From NCBI GenBank assembly GCA_028706735.1, contig JAQTVS010000008.1, positions 1-14,133 of the forward strand: DNA of 14,133 nt. Reading direction: 5' to 3'. This DNA comes from Thiomonas sp. GTDB taxonomy: Bacteria; Pseudomonadota; Gammaproteobacteria; Burkholderiales; Burkholderiaceae_C. The stretch's first letter is position 1, and each line of letters starts with the position of its first letter. Below the pieces are notes generated by a model. The model searched no databases. It saw only the letters and a list, made by a program, of their open reading frames with translations, and was not told the DNA's origin. The translations under genes were made by a program, and so were the position numbers. Shown here piece by piece: positions 1 to 6,875 of this stretch.

Positions 1-64
1 GCGGCAGGCTTTGCAGCAGGCGGCGGCGGGCGGGAGATAGCGGACGGGACAGGGCGTGTGCCAT
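1..64 (-). CDS. 5' end of a leftward gene with a possible Tat-type signal peptide (partial)
   Basis: Reading leftward from an ATG at 64, the frame stays open to the window edge and gives MAHALSRPLSPARRRLLQSL followed by P. The run ARRRLLQ resembles the twin-arginine (Tat) signal motif RRxFLK, so an exported protein is possible. An in-frame ATG at 79 would add five residues (MQNSR). Neither start has a convincing Shine-Dalgarno sequence, so the true start is uncertain. The gene is divergent from fabI. Only about 21 codons are visible, so no function can be assigned, and the open frame could be chance in GC-rich DNA. Confidence 0.35.
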   Translation of the reverse strand, partial: MAHALSRPLSPARRRLLQSLP

Positions 65-82
65 GCGAGAATTCTGCATGAC

Positions 83-102
83 TTGCCACGGCTGCGTGGC
101 AA
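83..102. promoter_or_regulatory. Perfect inverted repeat in the region upstream of fabI
   Basis: TTGCCACG (83-90) and CGTGGCAA (95-102) are exact reverse complements separated by GCTG. The 8-bp arms lie 41 bases before the fabI ATG and just upstream of the divergent leftward ORF. The size and symmetry fit a dimeric repressor operator, but a short RNA hairpin in the fabI leader is equally possible. No regulator family is recognised from the sequence. Confidence 0.4.
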
Positions 103-143
103 ACCCCTGCAAGACTGCATCACAACTCTGAAAGCGCCCCATC

Positions 144-953
144 ATGGCATTCCTTCAAGGCAAACGCATTCTCATCACCGGCCTGCTGTCCAACCGCTCC
201 ATCGCCTACGGCATCGCCCAGGCCTGCCACCGCGAGGGCGCCGAGCTGGCGTTCACTTATGTGGGCGAACGCTTCAAGCAGCGCATCACCGAATTCGCCG
301 CCGAGTTCGGCAGCACCCTGGTGTTCGACTGCGACGTGGGCGATGACGCGCAGATCGAGGCCACCTTCAGCGGCTTGGCGGCCCATTGGCCGCAGCTCGA
401 CGGGCTGGTGCATTCCATCGGGTTCGCGCCACGCGAGGCGATTGCGGGCGACTTCATGGACGGCCTGTCACGCGAGGGCTTTCGCATCGCCCACGACATC
501 TCAGCCTATTCCTTCCCCGCGCTGGCCAAGGCCGCTCTGCCGCTGCTGAGCAAATCGGTGGAGGCCGGCCAGATGCCTTCGCTCCTCACCATGACCTATC
601 TGGGCGCAGAGCGCGTGGTGCCCAACTACAACACCATGGGCGTGGCCAAGGCCGCACTCGAAGCCGCGGTGCGCTTCATGGCCGAGTCGCTAGGCCCGCG
701 CGGCATGCGGGTGAACGGCGTGAGCGCCGGGCCGATCAAGACCCTGGCCGCCTCGGGCATTGCCGATTTCGGCAAGATGCTCAAGTTCAACGAGGCCAAC
801 GCCCCGCTGCGCCGCAATGTGGACACCGAGCAGGTCGGCAACGCCTCGGCCTTTCTGCTCTCCGATCTGGCGGCCGGCATCACGGCGGAAATCCTGCACG
901 TCGATGCCGGGATGCACGCCGTGGTCGGCGGCATGGCTGCTCTGGGCGAGTAA
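144..953 (+). CDS. fabI: Enoyl-[acyl-carrier-protein] reductase (NADH), FabI
   Basis: FabI reduces the enoyl-ACP double bond in the last step of each fatty-acid elongation cycle (cytosol, type II system). The 269-residue protein has the atypical SDR layout of FabI. The nucleotide-binding start is [20 protein letters not shown] (6-25), HSIGFAP is at 90-96, and the catalytic Tyr-x6-Lys pair is Tyr162/Lys169 in YNTMGVAK. Tyr152, in TYLGAER, matches the second conserved tyrosine of E. coli FabI, and [13 protein letters not shown] follows at 194-206. About six extra residues lie before the active-site strand (around 138-146) compared with E. coli. The usual VDGGF near the C terminus reads VDAGM here. 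The start is fixed by the family N terminus MxFLxGKRIL; the ribosome binding site is weak (GAAAG, 130-134). The family is the triclosan target. The lipoprotein gene begins 32 nt after the stop. Confidence 0.97.
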   Translation: MAFLQGKRILITGLLSNRSIAYGIAQACHREGAELAFTYVGERFKQRITEFAAEFGSTLVFDCDVGDDAQIEATFSGLAAHWPQLDGLVHSIGFAPREAIAGDFMDGLSREGFRIAHDISAYSFPALAKAALPLLSKSVEAGQMPSLLTMTYLGAERVVPNYNTMGVAKAALEAAVRFMAESLGPRGMRVNGVSAGPIKTLAASGIADFGKMLKFNEANAPLRRNVDTEQVGNASAFLLSDLAAGITAEILHVDAGMHAVVGGMAALGE

Positions 954-985
954 GTCACACGCCCAGCGTGGAAGGAGGATGGGCC

Positions 986-1822
986 ATGCGGACACGACTC
1001 GCTCCCATGCTGTGCTTTGCCGCCATCTCGGCCGCACTCTTTCTCACAGCTTGCGGCAAACGGCCTGAATCCCAGTCCATCTCCGGGGCAAGCGGCGTGC
1101 CCGACTACCTCGCGGGCGCGACCGCCTATACGCCCGCGGCATCCTCCTCAGAGCATCAAAGCATTGCCGTGGCAGCGCATGCTTTTGCCGCCAATTCAGT
1201 GGGCACCGATCTGCCGGTGCTGTCCACCCCGCCAGTCAACACGCCGCCACAGGGCGCGCTGGTGCTGGTGCAGGTGCTCGCCCAGAGCCCGTCCACGCTG
1301 CAATCCCTGCGCGACAACAAGGGCAACACCTTTGCGCCGATCAACCCGGGGCAGACTTATTCCGATCAGCGTGCCGGCACGTCCTTGTTCGTCAGCGAGA
1401 ACGCCCGAGGCGGCGCGGGACAGAGCTGGAGCCTGGTGAAGGCGCCAGGGCATGGTGCGGACGAAGCCAGCCTCTACGTCGTGGTCGTGGCAGGCGCCCG
1501 CCACATCGGCGCCTGGGGCTTCAGCAACACCACGCCTTACAGCCTGCGCACCCCGCTGGAAACAACCGCAGAGGACAGCATCGTGGTGTCGTTTTGGGGC
1601 CCGGCGGACTACAGCAGCTCAGCGCGCGACCCTTACAACCCCTACTTCGCCCCGGCTGGCTGGACGCTGGGCGGGCAGAACGACAACGGCTACAACCAAT
1701 GCTCGGGCGCCTATGCGTGGGTTCGCGCTCCTGCGGCCCACACAGTGCTCGACCCGCAGTGGTCGTCGAAAAAAAGCGTCAAGGCCAATGGCTCGATGTG
1801 GCTGGTCGAAGTGACGCGCTAA
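986..1822 (+). CDS. Putative lipoprotein of unknown function
   Basis: The start is chosen at ATG 986 because AAGGAGG (972-978) lies seven bases before it and because the product then begins with a clear lipoprotein signal. This is MRTRLAPML, a hydrophobic stretch, then the lipobox LTAC with Cys23 as the lipidated residue. The protein is 278 residues, so the mature part is about 255. After a Ser/Ala-rich linker (24-57) comes a region of alternating hydrophobic and polar residues, including ALVLVQVLAQ (91-100), DNKGNTF (110-116), SLYVVVVAGA (162-171) and SIVVSFWG (198-205). It ends WLVEVTR. The pattern suggests a beta-sandwich; DxxGNTF-like motifs occur in secreted beta-sandwich domains, but I do not recognise the family. 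Only one other cysteine (239) is present. The frame stays open upstream through fabI, but that part is a shadow. It converges on zntB with a 5-nt gap and no obvious terminator. Confidence 0.85.
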   Translation: MRTRLAPMLCFAAISAALFLTACGKRPESQSISGASGVPDYLAGATAYTPAASSSEHQSIAVAAHAFAANSVGTDLPVLSTPPVNTPPQGALVLVQVLAQSPSTLQSLRDNKGNTFAPINPGQTYSDQRAGTSLFVSENARGGAGQSWSLVKAPGHGADEASLYVVVVAGARHIGAWGFSNTTPYSLRTPLETTAEDSIVVSFWGPADYSSSARDPYNPYFAPAGWTLGGQNDNGYNQCSGAYAWVRAPAAHTVLDPQWSSKKSVKANGSMWLVEVTR

Positions 1823-1827
1823 AGAGG

Positions 1828-2847
1828 TCAATCGTCGCGCCGACGAAACAGCAGCCACGCCAGCAGGCCGGATGCCATCAGCACCAGGGCCACCATGGTC
1901 CAGAACCCGGCCTTGTCGTCCGCGAAAGGAATGCCGCCCACGTTCATGCCGAACAGTCCGGCGATCACATTCATCGGCAGCGCCACCACAGTCACCGCGG
2001 TCAGCACGAACAGGGTGCGCCCGGTGCGTTCTTCAATGCTGGCGGCGATTTCTTCCTGCAGCAGTTTGATGCGCTCCTGCTGAGCCACCAGATCGCGCAG
2101 AACCACCGAGAACTCCTCGGTGGAATGCCGCAGATCCTCCCAGTCCTGCGGCCCGAGGCTTTGCGGCGGGCGGCTGAGCAGGCGGAACATCGCCGCGGGT
2201 TCAGGCGCCAGCAGTCGTTGCAGCCGCAGCAGATTGCGGCGCAGCGCACCGAGTTGCACCCGGCGCCGGCCCAGGCGGCCCGCAAGCAGCTGATCTTCGA
2301 TCGCATCAACCTTGCTGGCGGCGCCGCGCAAAATAGCGATGAGTTCGTCGGCCTGATCGCGCAACAGATGATCAACCAGCGACAACGGCGAGGAAAACGT
2401 CTCTCCCGCCTTGACCGCGATGCGCAGGCGGTCGATGGCCCGCAGCGGCTGCATGCGCACGCTGATGACCCGGCGCCGCTCCACACTCATCCAGAGGGTG
2501 GAAACCTGCAGCGATTCGCGCTGTGCGAAGTCGTACACCACATCGTTGACCACGGCCACCAGCGCCTGATCCACGACCTCCAGCCGGGTGGAACGCACGC
2601 CCTCGCGCAGCGTCTCAAAACAATGCTCGGCATGCGGCAGATTGGCCAGCAGCCATTTTTCCGCGGTGACATTGGCCGCGTTGAAATGCAGCCAGACAAA
2701 AGACTCCTCGTCCGCCGGCACCGCATCACCGAACCAACATTCGGCTTCGTGCAGATCCAGCGCTTGGCCGGAACCTTTTGCATCGAACAGATAGCCGCAG
2801 ATCAAGCCGGACTGGCCGGGGGCGAAAACAGAGACGGGAACGGTCAT
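1828..2847 (-). CDS. zntB: CorA/ZntB-family divalent metal ion transporter
   Basis: This is a CorA-superfamily inner-membrane transporter that forms a funnel-shaped pentamer; ZntB members move Zn2+. The predicted protein is 339 residues, close to the usual size. The long cytosolic part (about 1-275) has acidic and helical segments such as SKVDAIEDQLL and VLRDLVAQQERIKLLQEEIAAS, as expected for the CorA stalk helix. Two C-terminal membrane segments follow (about 278-299 and 314-334). The signature GMN (300-302), in GLFGMNVGGIPF, sits between them; the GGIP that follows is typical of ZntB-like members. The C terminus is the positively charged FRRRDD. ATG 2847 is chosen because MTVPVSVF fits the family N terminus. 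It has no Shine-Dalgarno sequence of its own; a longer frame opens at GTG 2946. It is divergent from the acyl-CoA ligase and convergent with the lipoprotein gene. The transported metal is inferred. Confidence 0.88.
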   Translation of the reverse strand: MTVPVSVFAPGQSGLICGYLFDAKGSGQALDLHEAECWFGDAVPADEESFVWLHFNAANVTAEKWLLANLPHAEHCFETLREGVRSTRLEVVDQALVAVVNDVVYDFAQRESLQVSTLWMSVERRRVISVRMQPLRAIDRLRIAVKAGETFSSPLSLVDHLLRDQADELIAILRGAASKVDAIEDQLLAGRLGRRRVQLGALRRNLLRLQRLLAPEPAAMFRLLSRPPQSLGPQDWEDLRHSTEEFSVVLRDLVAQQERIKLLQEEIAASIEERTGRTLFVLTAVTVVALPMNVIAGLFGMNVGGIPFADDKAGFWTMVALVLMASGLLAWLLFRRRDD

Positions 2848-2906
2848 GGCAAGGTGGCAAGAGTGGCAGCCGCAATGATCGCAAACTCCGGTGAATACCC
2901 CGCCAC
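2844..2906 (-). CDS. Possible 20-residue leader ORF overlapping the zntB start
   Basis: A GTG at 2906 opens a short frame reading MAGYSPEFAIIAAATLATLP, whose TGA (2846-2844) overlaps the zntB ATG (2847-2845) as ATGA. AGGAGGTG (2915-2908), a long match to the 16S anti-Shine-Dalgarno sequence, precedes it, although only three bases separate AGGAGG from GTG, which is short. zntB has no ribosome binding site of its own, so translational coupling would explain how it is started. The peptide is hydrophobic in its second half. This is a suggestion from layout only; a chance ORF is quite possible. Confidence 0.3.
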   Translation of the reverse strand: MAGYSPEFAIIAAATLATLP

Positions 2907-2967
2907 GCACCTCCTGCCCGGCGATGCAACAATTGGTAATCCGCACAAATCACAACAGGAGACTGCC

Positions 2968-4638
2968 ATGCTGGGCCTGATGCAAAACCATCCGCTGTTG
3001 ATTTCCAATCTGCTCGATTTCGCTGCGCGTTACCACGGCGACACCGAAATCGTGTCGCGCCGGGTGGAGGGCGATCTCCACCGCACGACCTACGCCGAGG
3101 CGCAGCAGCGCGCCGCCCAGTGCGCCAACGCGCTCGACGCTCTGGGGCTGGCGGCGCAAGACCGCGTGGGCACGCTGGCGTGGAATGGTTACAGGCATTT
3201 CGAGCTGTATTACGCGGTATCGGGCAGCGAGCGCATTCTGCACACCCTCAACCCCCGGCTGCACCCCGAGCAGATTGCGTGGATCATCAACCACGCCGAT
3301 GACCGCGTGGTGTGCTTCGATCTCACCTTCGCCCCGCTTGCCAAAGCCATTGCCGCGCATTGCCCCGGGGTGAAACACTGGGTGGCGCTGTGCGAAGCCG
3401 ACGCCCTGCCCGCCGACCTGGCCGCGGCCATTCCAGGAGTGCTGAGCTACGACGAATTGCTCGCAGCACAACCCACCCGCTACGCCTGGCCCGTGTTCGA
3501 CGAAAACACCGCCTCCTCGCTGTGCTACACCAGCGGCACCACCGGCAATCCGAAGGGCGTGCTCTACAGCCACCGCTCCACCGTGCTGCACGCCTACGCC
3601 GCCGCCCTGCCTGACGTGATGAACCTGTCTGCGCGCGATAGCGTGTTGCCCGTGGTGCCCATGTTCCACGTCAACGCCTGGGGCGTGCCCTACGCGGCGG
3701 CGCTGACCGGCGCCAAGCTGGTGTTCCCCGGCCCGGCGCTCGACGGCAAATCGCTGTTTGAGTTGATGCGCGACGAGCGCGTGACCCTCGCCGCCGGCGT
3801 GCCCACGGTCTGGCTGGGCTTGCTCAATTACATGCGCGCGCAAGGGGTGAAGATTCCTACGCTCAAACGCACAGTCATCGGCGGCTCTGCCGCCGCCCCC
3901 GCCATGATTCGCGCCTTCGAAGAGGAACTTGGCATTCACGTTCTGCACGCCTGGGGCATGACCGAGATGAGCCCGCTGGGCACCTTGTGCAGTCTGAAAA
4001 ACAAGCATCTGGCCCTGGACAAAGCGTCGCAATTCGCCATTCAGGTCAAGCAGGGGCGGCCGATTTTCGGGGTGGATGTGCGCGTGGTGAATGGCAACGC
4101 AGAGGATCTGCCGTGGGACGGCAAGAGCACCGGCAACCTGCTGGTGCGCGGCCCGTGGATTGCGAGCGACTACTACCGCAGCGACGCCCCCAGCCCGCTG
4201 CAGGACGGCTGGTTTCCCACGGGCGACGTGGTCACCATCGACGCCGATGGCTACATTCAAATCACCGACCGCACCAAGGACGTGATCAAGTCCGGCGGCG
4301 AATGGATCAGCTCCATCGAACTGGAAAACATCGCCATGGCCCACCCTGCCGTGGCCATGGCCGCGTGCATCGCCCGTCCCGACCCGAAGTGGGACGAGCG
4401 CCCGCTGCTGGTGGTGGTCAAGCGCGAAGGCAGCACGCTGGAGCGCGACGAGTTGCTGCAGTTCTACGACGGCAAGGTCGCCAAATGGATGATTCCGGAC
4501 GACGTGGTTTTCGTCCCCGCCATTCCCTTGGGAGCCACAGGCAAGATTCTGAAAAACCGCTTGCGCGCTGAATTGACCGCGCCTCTTGAGAAAACGCCGG
4601 GCCGCCCGAAGTTTTCTCATCCCCCTCGGGGGGCCTGA
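2968..4638 (+). CDS. alkK: AlkK-like medium-chain acyl-CoA ligase (AMP-forming)
   Basis: This enzyme of the ANL superfamily activates a fatty acid through an acyl-AMP to acyl-CoA, feeding beta-oxidation. The 556-residue protein carries the P-loop [11 protein letters not shown] (187-197), PMFHVNAWG (231-239), the adenine-site motif WGMTE (329-333), TGD (418-420), the hinge region [15 protein letters not shown] (434-448) and the catalytic lysine Lys526 in TGKILKNRL. Blocks such as [20 protein letters not shown] and NAWGMTE-type contexts closely resemble my recollection of Pseudomonas AlkK, hence medium-chain rather than acetate as substrate (inference). ATG 2968 has AGGAG (2957-2961) six bases upstream. 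The final residues, about 540-556 ([17 protein letters not shown]), are unusual for the family. They are encoded by an intergenic palindromic repeat, so the original stop seems to have been replaced. The gene is divergent from zntB. Confidence 0.93.
   Translation: MLGLMQNHPLLISNLLDFAARYHGDTEIVSRRVEGDLHRTTYAEAQQRAAQCANALDALGLAAQDRVGTLAWNGYRHFELYYAVSGSERILHTLNPRLHPEQIAWIINHADDRVVCFDLTFAPLAKAIAAHCPGVKHWVALCEADALPADLAAAIPGVLSYDELLAAQPTRYAWPVFDENTASSLCYTSGTTGNPKGVLYSHRSTVLHAYAAALPDVMNLSARDSVLPVVPMFHVNAWGVPYAAALTGAKLVFPGPALDGKSLFELMRDERVTLAAGVPTVWLGLLNYMRAQGVKIPTLKRTVIGGSAAAPAMIRAFEEELGIHVLHAWGMTEMSPLGTLCSLKNKHLALDKASQFAIQVKQGRPIFGVDVRVVNGNAEDLPWDGKSTGNLLVRGPWIASDYYRSDAPSPLQDGWFPTGDVVTIDADGYIQITDRTKDVIKSGGEWISSIELENIAMAHPAVAMAACIARPDPKWDERPLLVVVKREGSTLERDELLQFYDGKVAKWMIPDDVVFVPAIPLGATGKILKNRLRAELTAPLEKTPGRPKFSHPPRGA
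4588..4618. repeat. Hairpin repeat, copy 1 (overlaps the end of the acyl-CoA ligase gene)
   Basis: GAGAAAAC (4588-4595) and GTTTTCTC (4611-4618) are perfect 8-bp inverted arms around a 15-nt GC-rich loop that starts GCCGGGCCGC. The core GAAAACGCCGGGCCGCCC (4590-4607) recurs on the opposite strand at 7606-7623, and a variant is at 4670-4698. It is the 3' end of the acyl-CoA ligase frame and is followed at once by a C5/G6 palindrome (4621-4633). Confidence 0.8.
4616..4633. repeat. C-run/G-run palindrome, copy a
   Basis: CTCATCCCCCTCGGGGGG folds as five C-G pairs around TC. A near-identical unit, CTCATCCCCCACGGGGGG, is at 4775-4792, with one base changed in the loop. Together they suggest a modular intergenic repeat. 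Confidence 0.6.
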
Positions 4639-4669
4639 CGCGAACGCGGCAGGTCTGGGGGCGCTCTCC

Positions 4670-4698
4670 AGGAAACGCCGGGCCGCTCCAAGTTTCCT
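4670..4698. repeat. Hairpin repeat, copy 2
   Basis: AGGAAAC (4670-4676) and GTTTCCT (4692-4698) pair perfectly around a 15-nt loop, GCCGGGCCGCTCCAA. Loop length and the GCCGGGCCGC start match copy 1. Relative to copy 1 one stem pair has changed from A-T to G-C on both arms, a compensatory change that supports selection or recent maintenance of the fold. Confidence 0.75.
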
Positions 4699-4708
4699 TG
4701 TCCACCTC

Positions 4709-4724
4709 GCAGCTTGCAAGCTGC
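4709..4724. repeat. Perfect 16-bp palindrome
   Basis: GCAGCTTGCAAGCTGC is its own reverse complement. Its half-site AGCTTG/CAAGCT recurs in the inverted repeat at 4740-4765, so the two appear to be related parts of one repeat cluster downstream of the acyl-CoA ligase gene. Confidence 0.65.
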
Positions 4725-4739
4725 TCGGATTCGGTGCCG

Positions 4740-4765
4740 TCCAAGCTGCCGCAGGGCAGCTTGGA
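4740..4765. repeat. Inverted repeat with 11-bp perfect arms
   Basis: TCCAAGCTGCC (4740-4750) and GGCAGCTTGGA (4755-4765) are exact reverse complements around GCAG. The hairpin would be very stable, but no T-run follows on either strand, so it does not look like a simple intrinsic terminator. Confidence 0.7.
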
Positions 4766-4774
4766 GCCGCGGGC

Positions 4775-4792
4775 CTCATCCCCCACGGGGGG
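4775..4792. repeat. C-run/G-run palindrome, copy b
   Basis: Second copy of the unit at 4616-4633, differing at one loop base (A instead of T). It is followed by further G-rich sequence to 4799. Confidence 0.6.
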
Positions 4793-4818
4793 GGCGGGCT
4801 GGGCCATCCCCCTCCCGA

Positions 4819-4841
4819 CCTCCCCCACGCCGTGGGAGAGG
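4819..4841. repeat. Inverted repeat CCTCCCCCACG / CGTGGGAGAGG
   Basis: The two 11-base arms are reverse complements except at one position and are separated by one C. CTCCCCCAC...GTGGGAGAG-type units are common dispersed intergenic repeats in GC-rich proteobacteria (general knowledge). It could act as a bidirectional transcript-end hairpin between the rightward ligase gene and the leftward DUF1641-like remnant. Confidence 0.5.
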
Positions 4842-4857
4842 TGAGAACACTCTGGCT

Positions 4858-5054
4858 TCAATGCCCTGAAGCGCCCTTGCCATTGGGCGCGTTGTTGTTC
4901 AGCGCGCCCGCCATGCGGGCCAGGGTCTGGATGCCGTGCTGCACTTCCTTGTCGCGCAGCATGTGCATCAGGCCGACGAAGCCGCCGAGCTGTTTGTCGT
5001 CGGGTTGAGCGCGGGGGCGGCCGCGGTCGCCTTTGATGTATCGGTCATGTCCAT
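4858..5054 (-). pseudogene. Frameshifted small gene with a DUF1641-like C terminus
   Basis: An ATG at 5054 has GGGAG a suitable distance upstream (complement of 5061-5065) and reads MDMTDTSKATAAAPALNP, but this frame stops at 4968. The other frame, which ends at TGA 4858, continues as DDKQLGGFVGLMHMLRDKEVQHGIQTLARMAGALNNN and ends GKGASGH. The block GGFVGLMHMLRDKEVQHGIQTLARMAGAL resembles the C-terminal core of DUF1641 proteins (GLxxLLRALRDPEVQRGL...), which often sit beside sulfide:quinone oxidoreductase-like or formate dehydrogenase genes. One missing base would rejoin the frames into about 65 residues; the homopolymer at 5013-5017 (five G on the + strand) is a natural place for it. It may be a real pseudogene, a sequencing error, or the remnant of a longer gene. 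The family call rests on pattern memory only. Confidence 0.5.
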
Positions 5055-5334
5055 GGCGGTCTCCCGTTGCACTGGCTCAAGCCGCCATTTTTTCGGCCAT
5101 GATGCGCGCGGCGTCCAGTCGGGGAAGATGATTTTCAACTCGGCCTCGACAGGCGGGCCTTCGCGGGCGGCTTCAGCGGAGGAAATGCTGCCGCCCGGAT
5201 ACGTGCCAGCCCCTTGGCGCCTTTGCCCTAAATGATGAAGTGATGAAGCGCGCGCCAACGTCGTGCAGCGGCTCCAGGATGTCAATCCTCAGCAAGACTC
5301 CATCTTTCAGGCGTCTGATCCAGCAGCTTGCGCT
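5055..5334. other. Gene-poor stretch with decayed coding-like sequence
   Basis: No convincing intact gene is present between the DUF1641-like remnant and thiDE. On the minus strand, short open pieces in different frames look protein-like: LKDGVLLRIDILEPLHDVGARFI, then GGSISSAEAAREGPPVEAE with LKIIFPDW, then LDAARIMAEKMAA ending in TGA 16 bases before the ATG at 5054. They would need several frameshifts to join, which fits a decaying gene upstream of the remnant. I cannot identify the family. No promoter, RNA gene or repeat is evident. Confidence 0.4.
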
Positions 5335-6849
5335 TCAGACCATCGCCTGCGTCATTGCCTCGTCGGCGCAGGCCGGCCAGATGTGCATGGCCTCCCGCAC
5401 AGCCAGCCGCGGGTTGGGGGCCTGTGTCACCGCGCTCACCACCGCGGCGCCCGACACGCCCGTGGCGCGAATCCCAGGCATCTGCTGCAGGCCAATGCCG
5501 CCGATGGCCACCACCGGGTAGCGTGGCGACAGCCATTGCCGCCACGCGGCCAGGCGCTCCAGCCCCAGCGGCCGGTAGGGCATGGCCTTGAGCGTTGTCG
5601 GAAACACCGGGCCCAGGGCGATGTATGAAGGCCGCAGCGCATGCGCGCGGGCCATTTCAGCCGGAGTGTGCGTGCTCAGCCCGAGCCGCAGACCCGCGGC
5701 ATTGAGCGCAGGCAGATCGGCGGTATGCACATCCTCCTGCCCGAGATGCACGCCGTAGGCGCCCACATCCAGCGCCTCGCGCCAATGGTCGTTGATGAAC
5801 AACTGCGTGCCCGGCGCCTCCTGGGCGGCCTGCACGGCTTCGCGGATCTGCATGCGCAGGGCTGCGCCTTCAACATCCTTGATGCGGAGCTGGATGGTGC
5901 ACACGCCCCACTCCAGCAGGCGCAGCACCCAATCCACGTCAGGAACAACGGGATAGAAGCCCAGATGGCCGATCAGGCGGGCGAACTCAGGCGGAGCATC
6001 CTCGGTCTGACCGGGCAAGGGTTGCCAGGGCAGATCGTCACAGTCCGGCTGCGCATCGGCGCGGGTGTTGGGACGCCCTGGACCGATGGTGATGGCCTGA
6101 TCAATGCCGGCATGCACGCGAAGCTGCGCTTCGGTGGCGGCGTCGAGCATGCTCCAGCCCTCGCCCAGCCGGGCCGCGCACACGCTGGAATGCACGCAGC
6201 CCGAGCCATGCGCGCTGCGCGGCAGGCGTCGGCTGACCAGCGGCAACACGGTGCTGCGGGTGATATACCAGTCGGTGCTGTGCGCTCCCCAGGCATGACC
6301 ACCCTTCACCACCACCGCGCGGTTTGGCGCGCCTGCCTCCAGCCATCGGCTGCGGATGGCCGTGATCCACGCGGCGGGCGGCGGCCCCATCTCCCAGCTC
6401 GGCAAATCGAGCAGTGCGCTGACCTCCACCCGGTTGGGGGTGATGAGCTCGGCGCGGTGCGCCAGCCGCATGGCCAGCCCGCCGCCGTGCGCCTGCGTCC
6501 ACAACGGAGTGCCGTCGCTGGCCGCCAGCACAGGGTCCCACACCACTGGGCATGCGCGCGCCTCGATGAACTGCGCCACTTCCTCGGCCACGGCCGCATT
6601 GCCCAACATGCCGATCTTGATCGCCGCAGGCTCGCCATCGGCCAGCAAGGTGTGCAGGCTGCTGCGCAACGCGCCCGCGTCCGCAGCCTGCACGGATTGC
6701 ACGCCGTAGGAGTTTTGCGCAGTCAACGCCGTGGTGATGCTGGCGCCACGCCAGCCCAGAGCGTTCCAGGTGGCCAGATCAGCTGTCAGGCCCGCGCCGC
6801 CGGTGGGGTCGTGACCCGCAATGGTGAGAAGGTAAGGTGTTGTCGTCAT
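5335..6849 (-). CDS. thiDE: Bifunctional HMP(-P) kinase / thiamine-phosphate synthase (ThiD-ThiE fusion)
   Basis: The protein joins two steps of thiamine synthesis: phosphorylation of hydroxymethylpyrimidine to its diphosphate (ThiD), then coupling to the thiazole phosphate (ThiE). In 504 residues, the ThiD part covers about 1-255. It has TIAGHDPTGGAGLTADL near the N terminus, IKIGMLG (78-84), WDPVLA (104-109) and the catalytic HGSGC (214-218, Cys218) in place of the usual HGTGC. A Pro/Asp-rich linker follows (about 256-292). The ThiE part, about 293-504, has YPVVPDVDWVL, TIQLRIKD, FINDHWREALDVGAYGVHLGQED, GLSTHTPAEM, ALGPVFPTT and PVVAIGGI. ATG 6849 is chosen because GGGAGAG lies seven bases upstream and the ThiD domain starts at once; a GTG at 6870 would add MNWERLF. 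ThiD-ThiE fusions are well known in betaproteobacteria. No thiamine operon neighbours are present. The gene is divergent from the gene at 7003. Confidence 0.93.
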   Translation of the reverse strand: MTTTPYLLTIAGHDPTGGAGLTADLATWNALGWRGASITTALTAQNSYGVQSVQAADAGALRSSLHTLLADGEPAAIKIGMLGNAAVAEEVAQFIEARACPVVWDPVLAASDGTPLWTQAHGGGLAMRLAHRAELITPNRVEVSALLDLPSWEMGPPPAAWITAIRSRWLEAGAPNRAVVVKGGHAWGAHSTDWYITRSTVLPLVSRRLPRSAHGSGCVHSSVCAARLGEGWSMLDAATEAQLRVHAGIDQAITIGPGRPNTRADAQPDCDDLPWQPLPGQTEDAPPEFARLIGHLGFYPVVPDVDWVLRLLEWGVCTIQLRIKDVEGAALRMQIREAVQAAQEAPGTQLFINDHWREALDVGAYGVHLGQEDVHTADLPALNAAGLRLGLSTHTPAEMARAHALRPSYIALGPVFPTTLKAMPYRPLGLERLAAWRQWLSPRYPVVAIGGIGLQQMPGIRATGVSGAAVVSAVTQAPNPRLAVREAMHIWPACADEAMTQAMV

Positions 6850-6875
6850 GAAGAGTCTCTCCCAGTTCACCGCAG

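Noticed and set aside
386..985. A long forward frame running through the second half of fabI into the lipoprotein gene
   Set aside because: The frame lies over conserved fabI coding sequence and gives Arg/Gly/Ala-rich protein without motifs; the strong ribosome binding site and lipoprotein signal at 986 mark the true start.
1594..2967. Forward frame opposite zntB, continuous with the acyl-CoA ligase frame
   Set aside because: It crosses the end of the lipoprotein gene and the whole of zntB with no recognisable domain; the ligase has its own ATG with AGGAG at 2968.
2950..4779. 609-codon leftward open frame opposite the acyl-CoA ligase
   Set aside because: A shadow frame of GC-rich coding DNA: the opposite strand has all ANL motifs, while this frame gives low-complexity Gly/His/Ala/Val sequence.
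4588..4841. Reading the palindromes as ordinary Rho-independent terminators
   Set aside because: None is directly followed by a T-run on the relevant strand, and several units are repeated; dispersed repeats explain them better.
5130..5230. Resemblance of GKGAKGLARI and AEAAREG pieces to aspartyl-tRNA synthetase
   Set aside because: The similar pieces are in different frames, are very short, and no other AspRS motif is nearby.
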